Source: JAMXLO01 sp041487355
Lineage (GTDB): Bacteria > Pseudomonadota > Alphaproteobacteria > Acetobacterales > Acetobacteraceae
Assembly (NCBI GenBank): GCA_041487355.1
Contig: JBGPND010000167.1
Coordinates: 1 to 11,671, forward strand
Direction: 5' to 3'
Length of the DNA: 11,671 bases
Shown here: piece by piece, positions 3,591 to 11,671 of the stretch
Layout of the letters: each line of letters starts with the position of its first letter
Numbering within the stretch: position 1 is the first letter of the stretch
The notes under the pieces: generated by a model
Database searches by the model: none
The model's input: the letters and a program-made list of their open reading frames with translations, nothing else
What the model was told of the DNA's origin: nothing
Translations under genes and position numbers: made by a program

Positions 3591-6209
3591 TCACTCCGTT
3601 GCCAGCAACGCGACAGGGACCTTCGCAAGCAGGCCGCCAAGCGGTACGGTGGCGTCGCGCGGTTCGATGCGCACATCGCTGATCGCATCGTACATCCCGC
3701 GGCCAAGCAGGTCTTCGGGCAGACGCAGAGCGGTGTCCCGCCAGGCGGCCGGCAAAATTAGAATCGAATTGCCGCGGCCGAGCAGCTTGCCCGGCAGACG
3801 CGGCACGGCGATCAGACAATGCGCACCCTCGTGCGAGCGCAGGAATGCCACGACGTGCGCCGCCAGGGGACCTGCCACGTCCAGCGGACGATATGTGCCG
3901 CGCGCGAACAGCTCCGGCAGCGTGCCGCGCAGCGCAAGCACCCGCCGGATCATGGCCTGCTTCACCCTTCCGTCGCGCCAATGCACCGCGAGGGCATCCG
4001 GCTTCTCGGCCGCGTTCAGCGCATCGATCCGCCGGGCGAAGTCCACTGGCCGGCGGTTGTCCGGGTCGACCAGGCTCTGGTCCCAGAATTCGCTGCCCTG
4101 AAAGAAGTCGGGGACGCCCGGAACGGTCAGCTTCAGCAGCGTCTGCGCCAGGCCATTCACCGTGCCGGCCGGACCGATGCGGTGGGCAAACTGCGCAACC
4201 TGCGCGAGAAATCCATCGCGGTCCGCCATGATCGTGTAGAGGAACGATCGCGCGGCATCCTCGTATTCCAGGTTCGGCGCGGTCCAGTCCGTCGCCAGCT
4301 TCGCCTCCCGCAGCGCCTTGAGCTGCCAGCCGGCGAGACGTTCGGTGTATTCCTGCAGACCTTCGGCTTCCGCCGTGTCCAGTTGTGTCGGCCACGCCGC
4401 CACGATCATCTGGTAGAGCATCGCCTCGTCGCCTGGTGACGGCATCGGACCGCCTCCCATGCGCCGATGCGGCGCGTTCAACGCCAGCCATCGGCGCACG
4501 CTTTCGGCCCATTCCTCCGGCATCTCGCTCAGTACAGCCAGCCTCGCGCGCACATCCTCGCCACGCTTGTGGTCGTGCGTCGCGGTGGCCAACATCGCAT
4601 CGGGCAAGCATTCGCGCCGCGCCAGGCATCGCGCGTGAAATTCCTCGGCCGTCATGCTGAACCGTGCGATGTCGGCGCCCACCTCGTTGCGCGACAACAG
4701 AACGCCGTGACGATAGAACGCAGTGTCCTCCACCGCCTTTGCCGCCAGCGGCGCACTCAGTTGCTGGAAGCGGACGATCGCCGTGCAGCGTGCTTCGCGA
4801 TCGAGCGCGCTTGCCGCTTCGCCACCGAGCCAACGATCCAGCAAAGCGACGATCGGGCGATCGGCCGCGCGGCAATCCGCCATCGCTCCCGCCACCGCCT
4901 TGGCGAACGCGGCATCGTCTGCTGCGGATCGCCGCTCACATCCATAGCTGCGATAGACCGGAAAATGCGCCAGCAGGGCGACCAGCACGCGACGGATGAC
5001 GGCACATGTCACGTCGCGGGTCTCCAGCCGCAGCCGGGCGATGCGATGCAGTGAAGCCGCCGTCGCGTCGAGTTGGGAGGTGAAGCTGCGATCCAGCATG
5101 TCGCGCCGTGCTGCCGCTTCTTCGACGGCGAAATCCGCTGGTCGGCCGCTCACCGAAGCCCAGAGTTCTCTCAGCGGCGCCTCGCCCGATGGATCGTGCA
5201 GCAGCGCATTCACGTCATCCATGAAGTCGTAGCCGCTGGTGCCATCGACACCCCAGTCGCCCGGCAGGCGCTCACCGGGGCCCAGGATCTTTTCGACGAC
5301 GAACCAGGCCGGGCCTGACGGAGCATTCCCCCGGGTCAAGCCCGGGGGCAGGCTCTGCAGCCGTGCGCGCAGCCGCCGGCAATAACCGGATGGATCGGCC
5401 AGGCCATCGACATGATCCACCCGCACGCCGTCGATCAGACCTTCCGCGTAGAGACGCAACAGCGTCGCGTGCGTCGCCTCGAACACCGCATCGTCCTCGA
5501 TCCGCAGCGCGGCGAGGCCATTGATGTCGAAGAAGCGTCGCCAGTTGATCTCGTCGCCCGCGGTGCGCCACCAGGCAAGCCGGTAGTGCTGGCGCTCCAG
5601 CAGAGCATGTAGCCGCGCCCTGCCCGCCTCCGTTGCTGGGTCGTATGCACCTGGCGAAGACGCCGCGATCTCGGCATGATCAGTGCAACGGATCGGAAAC
5701 CGGCTGTCGAAATACCGGATGACCGGCGCGCCGTCGTCATCACGCGCCAGAGTGATCGCGCCGGAACGCAGCGCCTCGCCATAGGGTTCACCGAGGAACG
5801 GCGCGAGCACCTTGCCGCGCAGTGCCGGGTCGGGACTGTTCCAGTCGACGTCGAAGAAAGTCGCGAAGCGGCTTGCCTGGCCATGCTGCAGCACATCGCC
5901 CCACCAGGCGTTCTCCATGCCGCCGGCCGCCATGTGGTTCGGCACGATATCGACGATGATGCCGAGCCCGGCACTGCGTAGTGCTGCGACCAGGCTTCGC
6001 AGACCCGCCTCGCCGCCCAGCTCCGGGTTCACCCGCGTCAAGTCCACCACGTCGTAACCGTGCATCGATCCCGCGCGCGCGGCGAGGATCGGCGATGCGT
6101 ACAGATGGCTGATCCCCAGCGACGCAAGGTACGGCACCAGCCGCGTCGCATCGGCGAAGGTGAAGCCGCGATGCAATTGCAGCCGCATGGTTGCGCGCGG
6201 CGCACTCAT
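3591..6209 (-). CDS. treY: Malto-oligosyltrehalose synthase TreY
   Basis: GH13 enzyme that turns the reducing-end alpha-1,4 bond of maltodextrins into an alpha,alpha-1,1 bond, making maltooligosyl-trehalose for TreZ. The 872 residues begin RATMRLQLHRGFTFADA and LYASPILAARAGSMHGYDVVD, diagnostic for TreY. GH13 marks are IVDIVPNHMA (85-94), DGVRVDHVDGL with nucleophile D265, FVVEKILGPGE with acid/base E306, and ATHDHKRGED with D546. The late segment LTVPGVPDFFQGSEFWDQSLVDPDNRRPVDF (about 694-724) is also typical. Residues 288-294 (PPGLTRG), between the two catalytic residues, are encoded by a repeat-like palindrome, so this loop looks longer than usual. The ATG at 6209 overlaps the malQ stop (ATGA, 6206-6209) and lacks a strong ribosome site, which suggests translational coupling. 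It is the last gene of the tre operon. Confidence 0.96.
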   Translation of the reverse strand: MSAPRATMRLQLHRGFTFADATRLVPYLASLGISHLYASPILAARAGSMHGYDVVDLTRVNPELGGEAGLRSLVAALRSAGLGIIVDIVPNHMAAGGMENAWWGDVLQHGQASRFATFFDVDWNSPDPALRGKVLAPFLGEPYGEALRSGAITLARDDDGAPVIRYFDSRFPIRCTDHAEIAASSPGAYDPATEAGRARLHALLERQHYRLAWWRTAGDEINWRRFFDINGLAALRIEDDAVFEATHATLLRLYAEGLIDGVRVDHVDGLADPSGYCRRLRARLQSLPPGLTRGNAPSGPAWFVVEKILGPGERLPGDWGVDGTSGYDFMDDVNALLHDPSGEAPLRELWASVSGRPADFAVEEAAARRDMLDRSFTSQLDATAASLHRIARLRLETRDVTCAVIRRVLVALLAHFPVYRSYGCERRSAADDAAFAKAVAGAMADCRAADRPIVALLDRWLGGEAASALDREARCTAIVRFQQLSAPLAAKAVEDTAFYRHGVLLSRNEVGADIARFSMTAEEFHARCLARRECLPDAMLATATHDHKRGEDVRARLAVLSEMPEEWAESVRRWLALNAPHRRMGGGPMPSPGDEAMLYQMIVAAWPTQLDTAEAEGLQEYTERLAGWQLKALREAKLATDWTAPNLEYEDAARSFLYTIMADRDGFLAQVAQFAHRIGPAGTVNGLAQTLLKLTVPGVPDFFQGSEFWDQSLVDPDNRRPVDFARRIDALNAAEKPDALAVHWRDGRVKQAMIRRVLALRGTLPELFARGTYRPLDVAGPLAAHVVAFLRSHEGAHCLIAVPRLPGKLLGRGNSILILPAAWRDTALRLPEDLLGRGMYDAISDVRIEPRDATVPLGGLLAKVPVALLATE
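5328..5348. repeat. Palindrome inside treY resembling a dispersed intergenic repeat
   Basis: CCCCCGGG (5328-5335) and CCCGGGGG (5341-5348) form a perfect 8-bp stem around TCAAG. On the coding strand the core reads CCCGGGCTTGACCCGGG, the hallmark of a widespread alphaproteobacterial repeat, and it shares CCGGGCTTGACC with the right arm of the 811-886 hairpin. It is read in frame as PPGLTRG of TreY (residues 288-294). Confidence 0.7.
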
Positions 6210-8287
6210 TGCCGAGGCCGCTTCGCCGCCAGTTTCGCCACACGCGCAACGGCGCGCGGTGCATCCAGGATCGACCCCGCTTCGCCTGGCAACCGCCGCC
6301 GCCAGTTCGGATGCTCGTCCACCGTGCCAGGCAGGTTCGGCTGCTCCTCCTGTCCCACCACATCCTCGATCGGCAGCAGGCAGAGCGGGGCGCTTGTCCG
6401 CGCGACGAATGCAAGTGCTGCGTCCACCACGGGCGGCGTATCCTCCGGTGGCGATGCATCACCATCGGCCACGCCCTCCCGCACGAAGGCCTGCCACAAG
6501 GCGGCACGGTCGGCGGCGCGTTCGGCGATCACATCGGCCTCGCTCACACCCTCGCCGAGCCGGCCGCATGCCGCGCGCGTCGTGATGTCGGTGCCATGCC
6601 ACCAGCCCGCGACGGTCGGCAGGTCATGCGTCGAGGTCATCGCGATGGCGCTGTGGTCCCACTGATCCGGCGCGGCAAATGCCTGGCCCTCGCGCTCGAA
6701 CCACAGCACGCGCATGCCGTGCACGCCGGCCGTTTCCAGCATGTCGCGGAAGCCGTCCGGCACAGTGCCGAGGTCTTCGCCGACGACGATCGCCTGATGC
6801 CGCTGGGATTCCAGGGCGAGCAGGCGCAGCAGGTCGGTCACCGGGTAGGCGAGATAGCCGCCATCCGCCGGCGATGCGCCTTCCGGCACGAGCCAGAGTC
6901 GGGTCAGGCCCATGGCATGGTCGATGCGCAGGCCGCCGGTGTGACGCAACGCCGCGCGCACCGTTGCAAGGAACGACGCGAAGCCGCCTGCAATCAGGGC
7001 ACGCGGCGAGAATCCCGTCAGACCCCAATCCTGCCCGCGTGGATTGAACAGATCCGGCGGCGCACCGATCGAGAGGCCGCCGAGGACGTCGCCCTGGCGG
7101 CTCCACGCATGGCTGCCGGTGGGGTCCATGCCGACGGCAAGGTCACTGATCAGACCGATGCGCATGCCGGATTGGCGGGCCCGCTGCTGCGCGGCGGCGA
7201 GCGAGCGATCGGCCAGCCATTGCAGGAATGTGTGGAACAGCACCGCGTCCCGACGCGAAGCGGCGAACACCGCAACCGTGGCACTCGCCGGATCGCGGAG
7301 ATCCGCCGGCCAGCGCCGCCAGTCGCCTGCTCCGCAGGTCGATTGTTCCGCATGCAGCGCCTCAAATATCGCATGCCGCGCCAGCAGATCGCCGCCATCC
7401 GCGCGAAACCGTGCGAAGTCGGTCGCGAGCGCGCTGCTGGGTTCGTGGTGGGCCATGAAGCGGTCGAACAGCGCCCGCAGCAGCGCGAGCTTGGCGGCAG
7501 CGGATTCCTGCCAGTCGATCAGCTTCAGTGCTTCAAGCCGGGCGAACGTTTGATCGAGTCCTGCTTCCGCCATCGCCTGCGCGACATGTTGCGCGCCGAA
7601 CACCAGGCTCGGCGCCGCATGCAGCGGATTGAGGAACAGCCGGCTGGATGGCGAGTATGGGCCGAACCGTGCGGGATTGGCGGTGAACAATGCGTGCAGC
7701 GGACTGAGCGCCAGCGCGTCGGCGCCGCGCTGTCCCGCCACTTCCGCAAGGGCGGCGATGCCGGCGGCGTCGCCGATGCCCGCATCGCCGGACTGCCGCA
7801 GCGCGTAGACCTGTACCGCGAGGCCCCACAGGCGCGCATCCGGCACCGCATCGTCGATCATGCGGCAGCGGCTCGGCGCCACTGCCAGCACGATGTCCCG
7901 ATCGCCGATCAGCAGCCGATGGTAGCCGGTCTCGGCGATCGCCGGCACGCGCAGCCGGCCTCGCACAGGCGATAATGAGATATCGCGCCCGCCGCCTGTC
8001 TCGAATTCGAGTCGCGCCCGGCGCGGTTCGCTCGCTCCGGCATCGAGGCGCGTCGGCCTGCCCGCGGTTGCGGTGACGAGGGGCGGCAGCGCCTGCAGGC
8101 TCGCGTTGCGCATGAGTTGGCGGCGGCTTGCCATGAAGTCGCCGCGCGTCGCGCATGGCAGCCCGAGCGCGCCAAGGATGCGGCGAAGCACGTCCGGTGC
8201 GACGACATTCGGACGGTCGGCGAAATCGTGCCACTCCACCGCGATGCCGGCACGGCGTGCCAGGTCTCGCACCGCCTCGTCATTCAT
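6206..8287 (-). CDS. malQ: 4-alpha-glucanotransferase (amylomaltase) MalQ
   Basis: GH77 enzyme that moves alpha-1,4-glucan segments between chains; here it can rebuild short maltodextrins into TreY substrates. With the ATG at 8287 the protein has 693 residues. A family-variable N-terminal region (1-150) precedes the barrel, which starts at ARLWGLAVQVYALRQSGDAGIGD (about 151-173). Catalytic marks are GGLRIDHAMGLTRLW with nucleophile D456, VVGEDLGTVP with acid/base E504, and TSTHDLPTVAGWW with D555. NLPGT-x4-HPNWRRRLP near the C-terminus is the GH77 ending. A TTG 27 nt upstream (8314) would add nine residues and enlarge the treZ overlap. ATG 8287 is preferred because it overlaps the treZ stop by only 8 bp (ATGAATGA), typical of coupled genes. 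No strong ribosome site is seen for either. The stop overlaps the treY start. Confidence 0.95.
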   Translation of the reverse strand: MNDEAVRDLARRAGIAVEWHDFADRPNVVAPDVLRRILGALGLPCATRGDFMASRRQLMRNASLQALPPLVTATAGRPTRLDAGASEPRRARLEFETGGGRDISLSPVRGRLRVPAIAETGYHRLLIGDRDIVLAVAPSRCRMIDDAVPDARLWGLAVQVYALRQSGDAGIGDAAGIAALAEVAGQRGADALALSPLHALFTANPARFGPYSPSSRLFLNPLHAAPSLVFGAQHVAQAMAEAGLDQTFARLEALKLIDWQESAAAKLALLRALFDRFMAHHEPSSALATDFARFRADGGDLLARHAIFEALHAEQSTCGAGDWRRWPADLRDPASATVAVFAASRRDAVLFHTFLQWLADRSLAAAQQRARQSGMRIGLISDLAVGMDPTGSHAWSRQGDVLGGLSIGAPPDLFNPRGQDWGLTGFSPRALIAGGFASFLATVRAALRHTGGLRIDHAMGLTRLWLVPEGASPADGGYLAYPVTDLLRLLALESQRHQAIVVGEDLGTVPDGFRDMLETAGVHGMRVLWFEREGQAFAAPDQWDHSAIAMTSTHDLPTVAGWWHGTDITTRAACGRLGEGVSEADVIAERAADRAALWQAFVREGVADGDASPPEDTPPVVDAALAFVARTSAPLCLLPIEDVVGQEEQPNLPGTVDEHPNWRRRLPGEAGSILDAPRAVARVAKLAAKRPRQ

Positions 8288-10052
8288 CGCCAGGTCCGCG
8301 ATCGAGGAAGGCAACAGTGCTGTGCCGTGGCAGCCACCCGGATTGCGCCTGTTGCGCGGCGTCGGTCGAGGTCGCGAACAGCAGTTCGCCGGTGGGAGCT
8401 GGAATCGACGCTGGTTCCGCGCCGAGATTGGTCCCGATCGTCAGCACCACGCCGTCGCCAAGCCGCCAACGTGCGAGGACAGCCTTGGAACCAACCGCAC
8501 GCGCGTCGAGCGTGCGCGTTCCATCGAGCCGCGGCACGATCTCCGCGTGCCGCAACGCGATCAATCGCCGATAGAGCGCATTGCGCGCGGGACCAGGCTG
8601 CCGATCGGCATGCGGGACGGATGCCTCGAACGTGCGGAACGCGTTGGGATCCGGGATGCGGTCCCGTGCTGCCGGATCGGCAAATCCCGGGAACCGCGCG
8701 AACTCATTGCCTCGTCCCTCGCGCACGGCATCGGCCAGTTCCGGCCGATGGTCGGTGAAGAACAGGAACGGTGTGCGGCTCGCGTCCTCCTCGCCCATGA
8801 ACAGCAGCGGAATTTGCGGACACAGCAGCAGCAGCGCGATGGCCGCCTCGAGCGCGGTCGGGTCCGCCAGAGTGGTCAGGCGCTCGCCGAAGGCGCGATT
8901 GCCGATCTGGTCGTGGTTCTGCAGGAACAGCACGAAGGCGGTCGGCGGCAGATGCGCGCTCGGCTTGCCGCGCGGCGCACCGAGATACTGGCAATGCTCG
9001 CCCTGGTAGATGAAGCCTTCGGCGAGGCAGCGTGCCAGCTTCTCCGCCGGCTGGTCCACGTAGTCGGCATAGTAGCCGCCGTCTTCGCCGGTCAGCAGGA
9101 CGTGGAGCACGTTGTGACCGTCATCGTTCCACTGTGCGTCGCAATCCTTTGCCAGATGCGAGGCGTCGTTGTGATGCTCCAGCACCAGGTGGACGTGGCG
9201 TCCGGGTTCAACCGAGGCGCGCACGGCGGCGGCCATCTCGTCCACCCAGTGCTGCTCCTCGATCGCGTGCACAGCATCGAAGCGCAGACCGTCGAACCGG
9301 TACTCCATCAGCCAATGGAGTACATTCTCGGTGAAGAAGTTGCGCACCTGCGGATTGCGGAAATCGATCGCCGGTCCCCAGGGTGTCTTGTGGTCCTGGC
9401 GAAAGAACTGCGGTGCGTAGAGCGACAGGTAGTTTCCGTCGGGTCCGAAGTGATTGTAGACCACGTCGAGGAAGATCATCAGACCAAGCTCGTGCGCCGC
9501 GTCGACCAGCGACTTCAGCGCATCCGGCGTGCCATAGGCTGCATCGGGCGCGTAGGGCAGCACTCCGTCGTAGCCCCAGTTGCGCCGGCCCGGGAAATCA
9601 TTGATCGGCATCAGTTCGACGGCGGTGATGCCGAGTTCCCTGAGCCGCGGCAGCTCTTTCGCCACGCCGGCAAACCCGTCGTGAGTGCCGACATGCAGCT
9701 CATACAGCACGGTCTCGCGCCACGGCCGCCCCTGCCATTCCGGATTGCGCCACGCATAGGCGCGCGGATCGACCACGACACTCGGCCCGTGCACGTCGTC
9801 GGCCTGCGCGCGTGCGGCCGGGTCGGGCACCAGCGTGCCGTCCGCCAGGCGGTAGCGGTAGCGCGCCCCGGCGGCGCACGGCGCGGTCGCTTCGAACCAG
9901 CCATCCGGCGAGCGCGCCATCGGCAGCAGCGGACCACACTCAAGCGCCACACTCACGGTTTCCTGCGCTGGCGCCCAAAGACGAAAGCGCGCGCGACCGT
10001 CTGACAGCAGGTTCACGCCGAACGCCGGATCGCGGGCGAAGCGATCGCTCAT
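8280..10052 (-). CDS. treZ: Malto-oligosyltrehalose trehalohydrolase TreZ
   Basis: GH13 enzyme that cleaves maltooligosyl-trehalose to release free trehalose. The 590 residues are full length. An N-terminal CBM48-like beta domain (about 10-95: FGVNLLSDGRARFRLWAPAQETVSV) is followed by the barrel from ETVLYELHVGTH (113-124). ELMPINDFPGRRNWGYDGVLPYAPDAAYG (146-174) is a TreZ signature. Catalytic marks are DGLRFDAVHAI with nucleophile D259, LVLEHHND with acid/base E292, and QNHDQIGNR with D381. LLFMGEEDASRTPFLFFTDHRPEL (416-439) is also typical, although many relatives have Trp where D423 stands. The ATG at 10052 has a GAGGAG site (10058-10063) 5 nt upstream and overlaps the glgX stop (ATGA, 10049-10052). 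The other end overlaps malQ. Confidence 0.96.
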   Translation of the reverse strand: MSDRFARDPAFGVNLLSDGRARFRLWAPAQETVSVALECGPLLPMARSPDGWFEATAPCAAGARYRYRLADGTLVPDPAARAQADDVHGPSVVVDPRAYAWRNPEWQGRPWRETVLYELHVGTHDGFAGVAKELPRLRELGITAVELMPINDFPGRRNWGYDGVLPYAPDAAYGTPDALKSLVDAAHELGLMIFLDVVYNHFGPDGNYLSLYAPQFFRQDHKTPWGPAIDFRNPQVRNFFTENVLHWLMEYRFDGLRFDAVHAIEEQHWVDEMAAAVRASVEPGRHVHLVLEHHNDASHLAKDCDAQWNDDGHNVLHVLLTGEDGGYYADYVDQPAEKLARCLAEGFIYQGEHCQYLGAPRGKPSAHLPPTAFVLFLQNHDQIGNRAFGERLTTLADPTALEAAIALLLLCPQIPLLFMGEEDASRTPFLFFTDHRPELADAVREGRGNEFARFPGFADPAARDRIPDPNAFRTFEASVPHADRQPGPARNALYRRLIALRHAEIVPRLDGTRTLDARAVGSKAVLARWRLGDGVVLTIGTNLGAEPASIPAPTGELLFATSTDAAQQAQSGWLPRHSTVAFLDRGPGDE

Positions 10053-11671
10053 CCGGTCTCCTCTTCGTATTCGACGTAGAGCAGGACCGCGCTGTGAGCG
10101 GCGACCGGCAGGCCGCTCCCGTGGACCTCGCGCTCATCGGCTTCCCGTGCCGCGCTGTCGAGCAGGACACGCGCCGGCAGATGCGGCGCGGGCAGGCGGA
10201 AGTGCCTGTGCTCATCTGTCGGATTGAGCAGCAGAGTGAGAATTGCGACTTTTCCTTCCGGACTGGCCATGGCGCGGCGCAGCACCAACGTCCGCTGGTC
10301 CAGATCGTTCCAGGCATCTGCTGAAATTGTTCCCCCGTCCTCATCGAACCAGGCGATGTCGGCGATCCCCGGCGCGGGATGTACCCTGCCGTGGAGGAAG
10401 ACTGGGCTGCGCAGCACCGGATGCTCGCGCCTGATCGCGGTGAGCCGCGCCACATAGGCGATCAGCGCGGCCCCGGCGGGCGAAGCGGCCATCTGCCAGT
10501 CGAGCCAGGACACCTCGTTGTCCTGGCAATAGGCATTGTTGTTGCCGCCCTGCGTGCGGCCGAACTCGTCGCCGGCAAGCAGCATCGGCGTGCCGTCGGC
10601 AAAGAACACGGTGGCCAGCATGGCGCGCCGAACGCGGTCGCGCACGGCGTTGATCGCGGGATCGTCGGTCGGCCCCTCCACACCCCAGTTGCTGGAGAAA
10701 TTGGCGGGATGCCCGTCATGATTGGCTTCGTCGTTCGCCGCATTGTGGCGCTCGACGTAGCTCGCCGCGTCCTGCAGCGTGAACCCGTCATGCGAAGCGA
10801 CGAAGTTGACGGACGCCCAGGGACGCCTGCCAAGTCGTGCGAAGATGTCGGCTGAACCAGCCAGCCTTGCGGCGATCTCGGGGCGCTGGCCGGGTTCGTC
10901 GCGCCAGAAGCGCCGCACACCGTCGCGGAACCGATCGTTCCATTCGGCGAAGCCGGGTGGATGGTTGCCGAGCTGATACCCGCCCGGCCCGATATCCCAC
11001 GGCTCGGCGATTAGTTTCACGCCGGCCAGGACTGGATCCTGACGCAATGCGTCGAAGAAACCCGCACCCGGGTCGAAGCCATGCTGCTCGCGCCCCAGGG
11101 TCGCGCTGAGGTCGAAGCGGAACCCGTCGACATGGAACGAACTTACCCAGTAGCGCAGCGAATCCATCACCATCTGCAGCACGCGTGGATGCGACAGGTT
11201 CACCGTGTTGCCGGTGCCCGTGTCGTTGACGGTGCGGCGCGGATCGGCTGCCTCCAGCCGGTAGTAGCTGGCATTGTCGAGGCCGCGGAACGACAGGGTG
11301 GGGCCGGTCTCGTCGCCTTCCGCAGTGTGGTTGTAGACCACATCCAGGATCACCTCGATGCCGGCGGCATGCAGCCGGCGCACCGCGACGCGCATCTCGT
11401 TCGGCGAGCCGTCCGAGAGATAGGATGGCTCCGGCGCGAAGAAGCCGAGCGTGTTGTAGCCCCAGTAGTTGCGCAGCCCTCGCTGCTGCAGCGCGCGGTC
11501 CTGCACGAAGGCGTGCACCGGCATCAGCTCGATCGCGGTGATGCCGAGCCGGCGCAGGTAGTCGATCAGTGCCGGATGGGCCAATGCCGCGAACGTGCCG
11601 CGCTCGGGCGGACGGATGTCCTCGCGCAGCATCGTCAGCCCGCGCAGATGCGCCTCGTAGATCACGGTATC
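10049..11671 (-). CDS. glgX: Glycogen debranching enzyme GlgX/TreX (partial, 5' end off the window)
   Basis: GH13 isoamylase-type enzyme that removes alpha-1,6 branches from glycogen, giving linear maltodextrins for TreY. The frame is open to the right edge (540 codons plus stop); an apparent GTG start at 11665 is simply the V of the conserved DTVIYEAHLRGLT segment. The missing part is the N-terminal CBM48 domain, roughly 170-200 residues in the family. Visible marks are ELMPVHAFVQD, NYWGYNTLGFFAPEPSY, VVYNHTAEGDETGPTLSFRG, VDGFRFDLSATLGRE with nucleophile Asp at 11111-11113, LIAEPWDIGPGGYQLG with acid/base Glu at 11003-11005, VASHDGFTLQD with Asp at 10787-10789, LAGDEFGRTQGGNNNAYCQDN and WLDW. 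The C-terminal beta domain ends VLLYVEYEEETG. TreX and GlgX are the same family; its place at the head of treZ-malQ-treY argues for trehalose synthesis. It overlaps treZ by 4 bp. Confidence 0.95.
   Translation of the reverse strand, partial: DTVIYEAHLRGLTMLREDIRPPERGTFAALAHPALIDYLRRLGITAIELMPVHAFVQDRALQQRGLRNYWGYNTLGFFAPEPSYLSDGSPNEMRVAVRRLHAAGIEVILDVVYNHTAEGDETGPTLSFRGLDNASYYRLEAADPRRTVNDTGTGNTVNLSHPRVLQMVMDSLRYWVSSFHVDGFRFDLSATLGREQHGFDPGAGFFDALRQDPVLAGVKLIAEPWDIGPGGYQLGNHPPGFAEWNDRFRDGVRRFWRDEPGQRPEIAARLAGSADIFARLGRRPWASVNFVASHDGFTLQDAASYVERHNAANDEANHDGHPANFSSNWGVEGPTDDPAINAVRDRVRRAMLATVFFADGTPMLLAGDEFGRTQGGNNNAYCQDNEVSWLDWQMAASPAGAALIAYVARLTAIRREHPVLRSPVFLHGRVHPAPGIADIAWFDEDGGTISADAWNDLDQRTLVLRRAMASPEGKVAILTLLLNPTDEHRHFRLPAPHLPARVLLDSAAREADEREVHGSGLPVAAHSAVLLYVEYEEETG

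Noticed and set aside
3112..4875. 587-codon open frame on the minus strand, overlapping the minD end, minE and treY
   Set aside because: It runs through three real genes in another frame, is dominated by Arg, Gly and Ala, and includes the repeat at 3533-3581 in translation.
6191..7975. 594-codon open frame on the plus strand, antisense to malQ and treY
   Set aside because: It lies opposite malQ, whose catalytic motifs are intact. Its translation is rich in Arg, His, Gln and Ala with no recognisable domain, as expected of antisense frames in high-GC DNA.
8312..8314. TTG start of malQ
   Set aside because: It would lengthen the overlap with treZ to 35 bp and has no ribosome site. ATG 8287 gives a compact ATGAATGA junction like the others.
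8073..10004. 643-codon open frame on the plus strand, antisense to treZ
   Set aside because: treZ on the other strand has all family signatures. The antisense frame shows no domain and no ribosome site worth noting, so it is a composition artefact.
11663..11665. True start codon of glgX at GTG 11665
   Set aside because: This V lies inside the conserved DTVIYEAHLRGLT segment and the frame stays open to the edge, so the gene begins off the window.

Overview
The window is high-GC DNA that reads as an alphaproteobacterial chromosome. The reasons are a Tat-exported UrtA-type urea-binding protein, an intact minCDE operon, a glgX-treZ-malQ-treY trehalose cluster, and several palindromic repeats of the kind scattered through genomes of Bradyrhizobium, Rhodopseudomonas and Rhodospirillales relatives. 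The genus cannot be fixed from the sequence alone.

Layout. (1) Positions 1-696, minus strand: the N-terminal 232 codons of urtA, cut by the left edge, preceded by a good sigma-54 type -24/-12 promoter at 759-774. (2) Positions 697-1013: the divergent intergenic region, with that promoter and a long hairpin repeat (811-886). (3) Positions 1014-1313, plus strand: a small antibiotic-biosynthesis-monooxygenase (ABM) fold protein. (4) Positions 1314-1640: a non-coding gap with a 32-bp perfect inverted repeat (1360-1441) and, just before minC, two DnaA-box-like direct repeats spaced 21 bp apart. (5) Positions 1641-3519, plus strand: minC-minD-minE, the division-site placement system. (6) Positions 3520-3590: a 22-bp perfect stem with a 5-nt loop between the convergent min and tre operons. 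(7) Positions 3591-11671, minus strand: a tightly packed operon transcribed right to left, glgX/treX (5' end off the window), treZ, malQ, treY, with every junction overlapping.

How the genes work together. GlgX/TreX debranches glycogen to linear maltodextrins. TreY converts the reducing end to an alpha,alpha-1,1 linkage. TreZ releases trehalose. MalQ, placed between treZ and treY, can rebuild short leftover maltodextrins into longer TreY substrates, so the operon is a self-contained glycogen-to-trehalose route. MinC/D/E form the oscillating inhibitor of FtsZ assembly. UrtA is the periplasmic receptor of a urea ABC transporter, probably under nitrogen control.

I see no clearly new biological system here. 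The points most worth a second look are the repeat-like palindrome that lies in frame inside treY between two catalytic residues, the phased DnaA-like boxes before minC, and the sigma-54 promoter of urtA.
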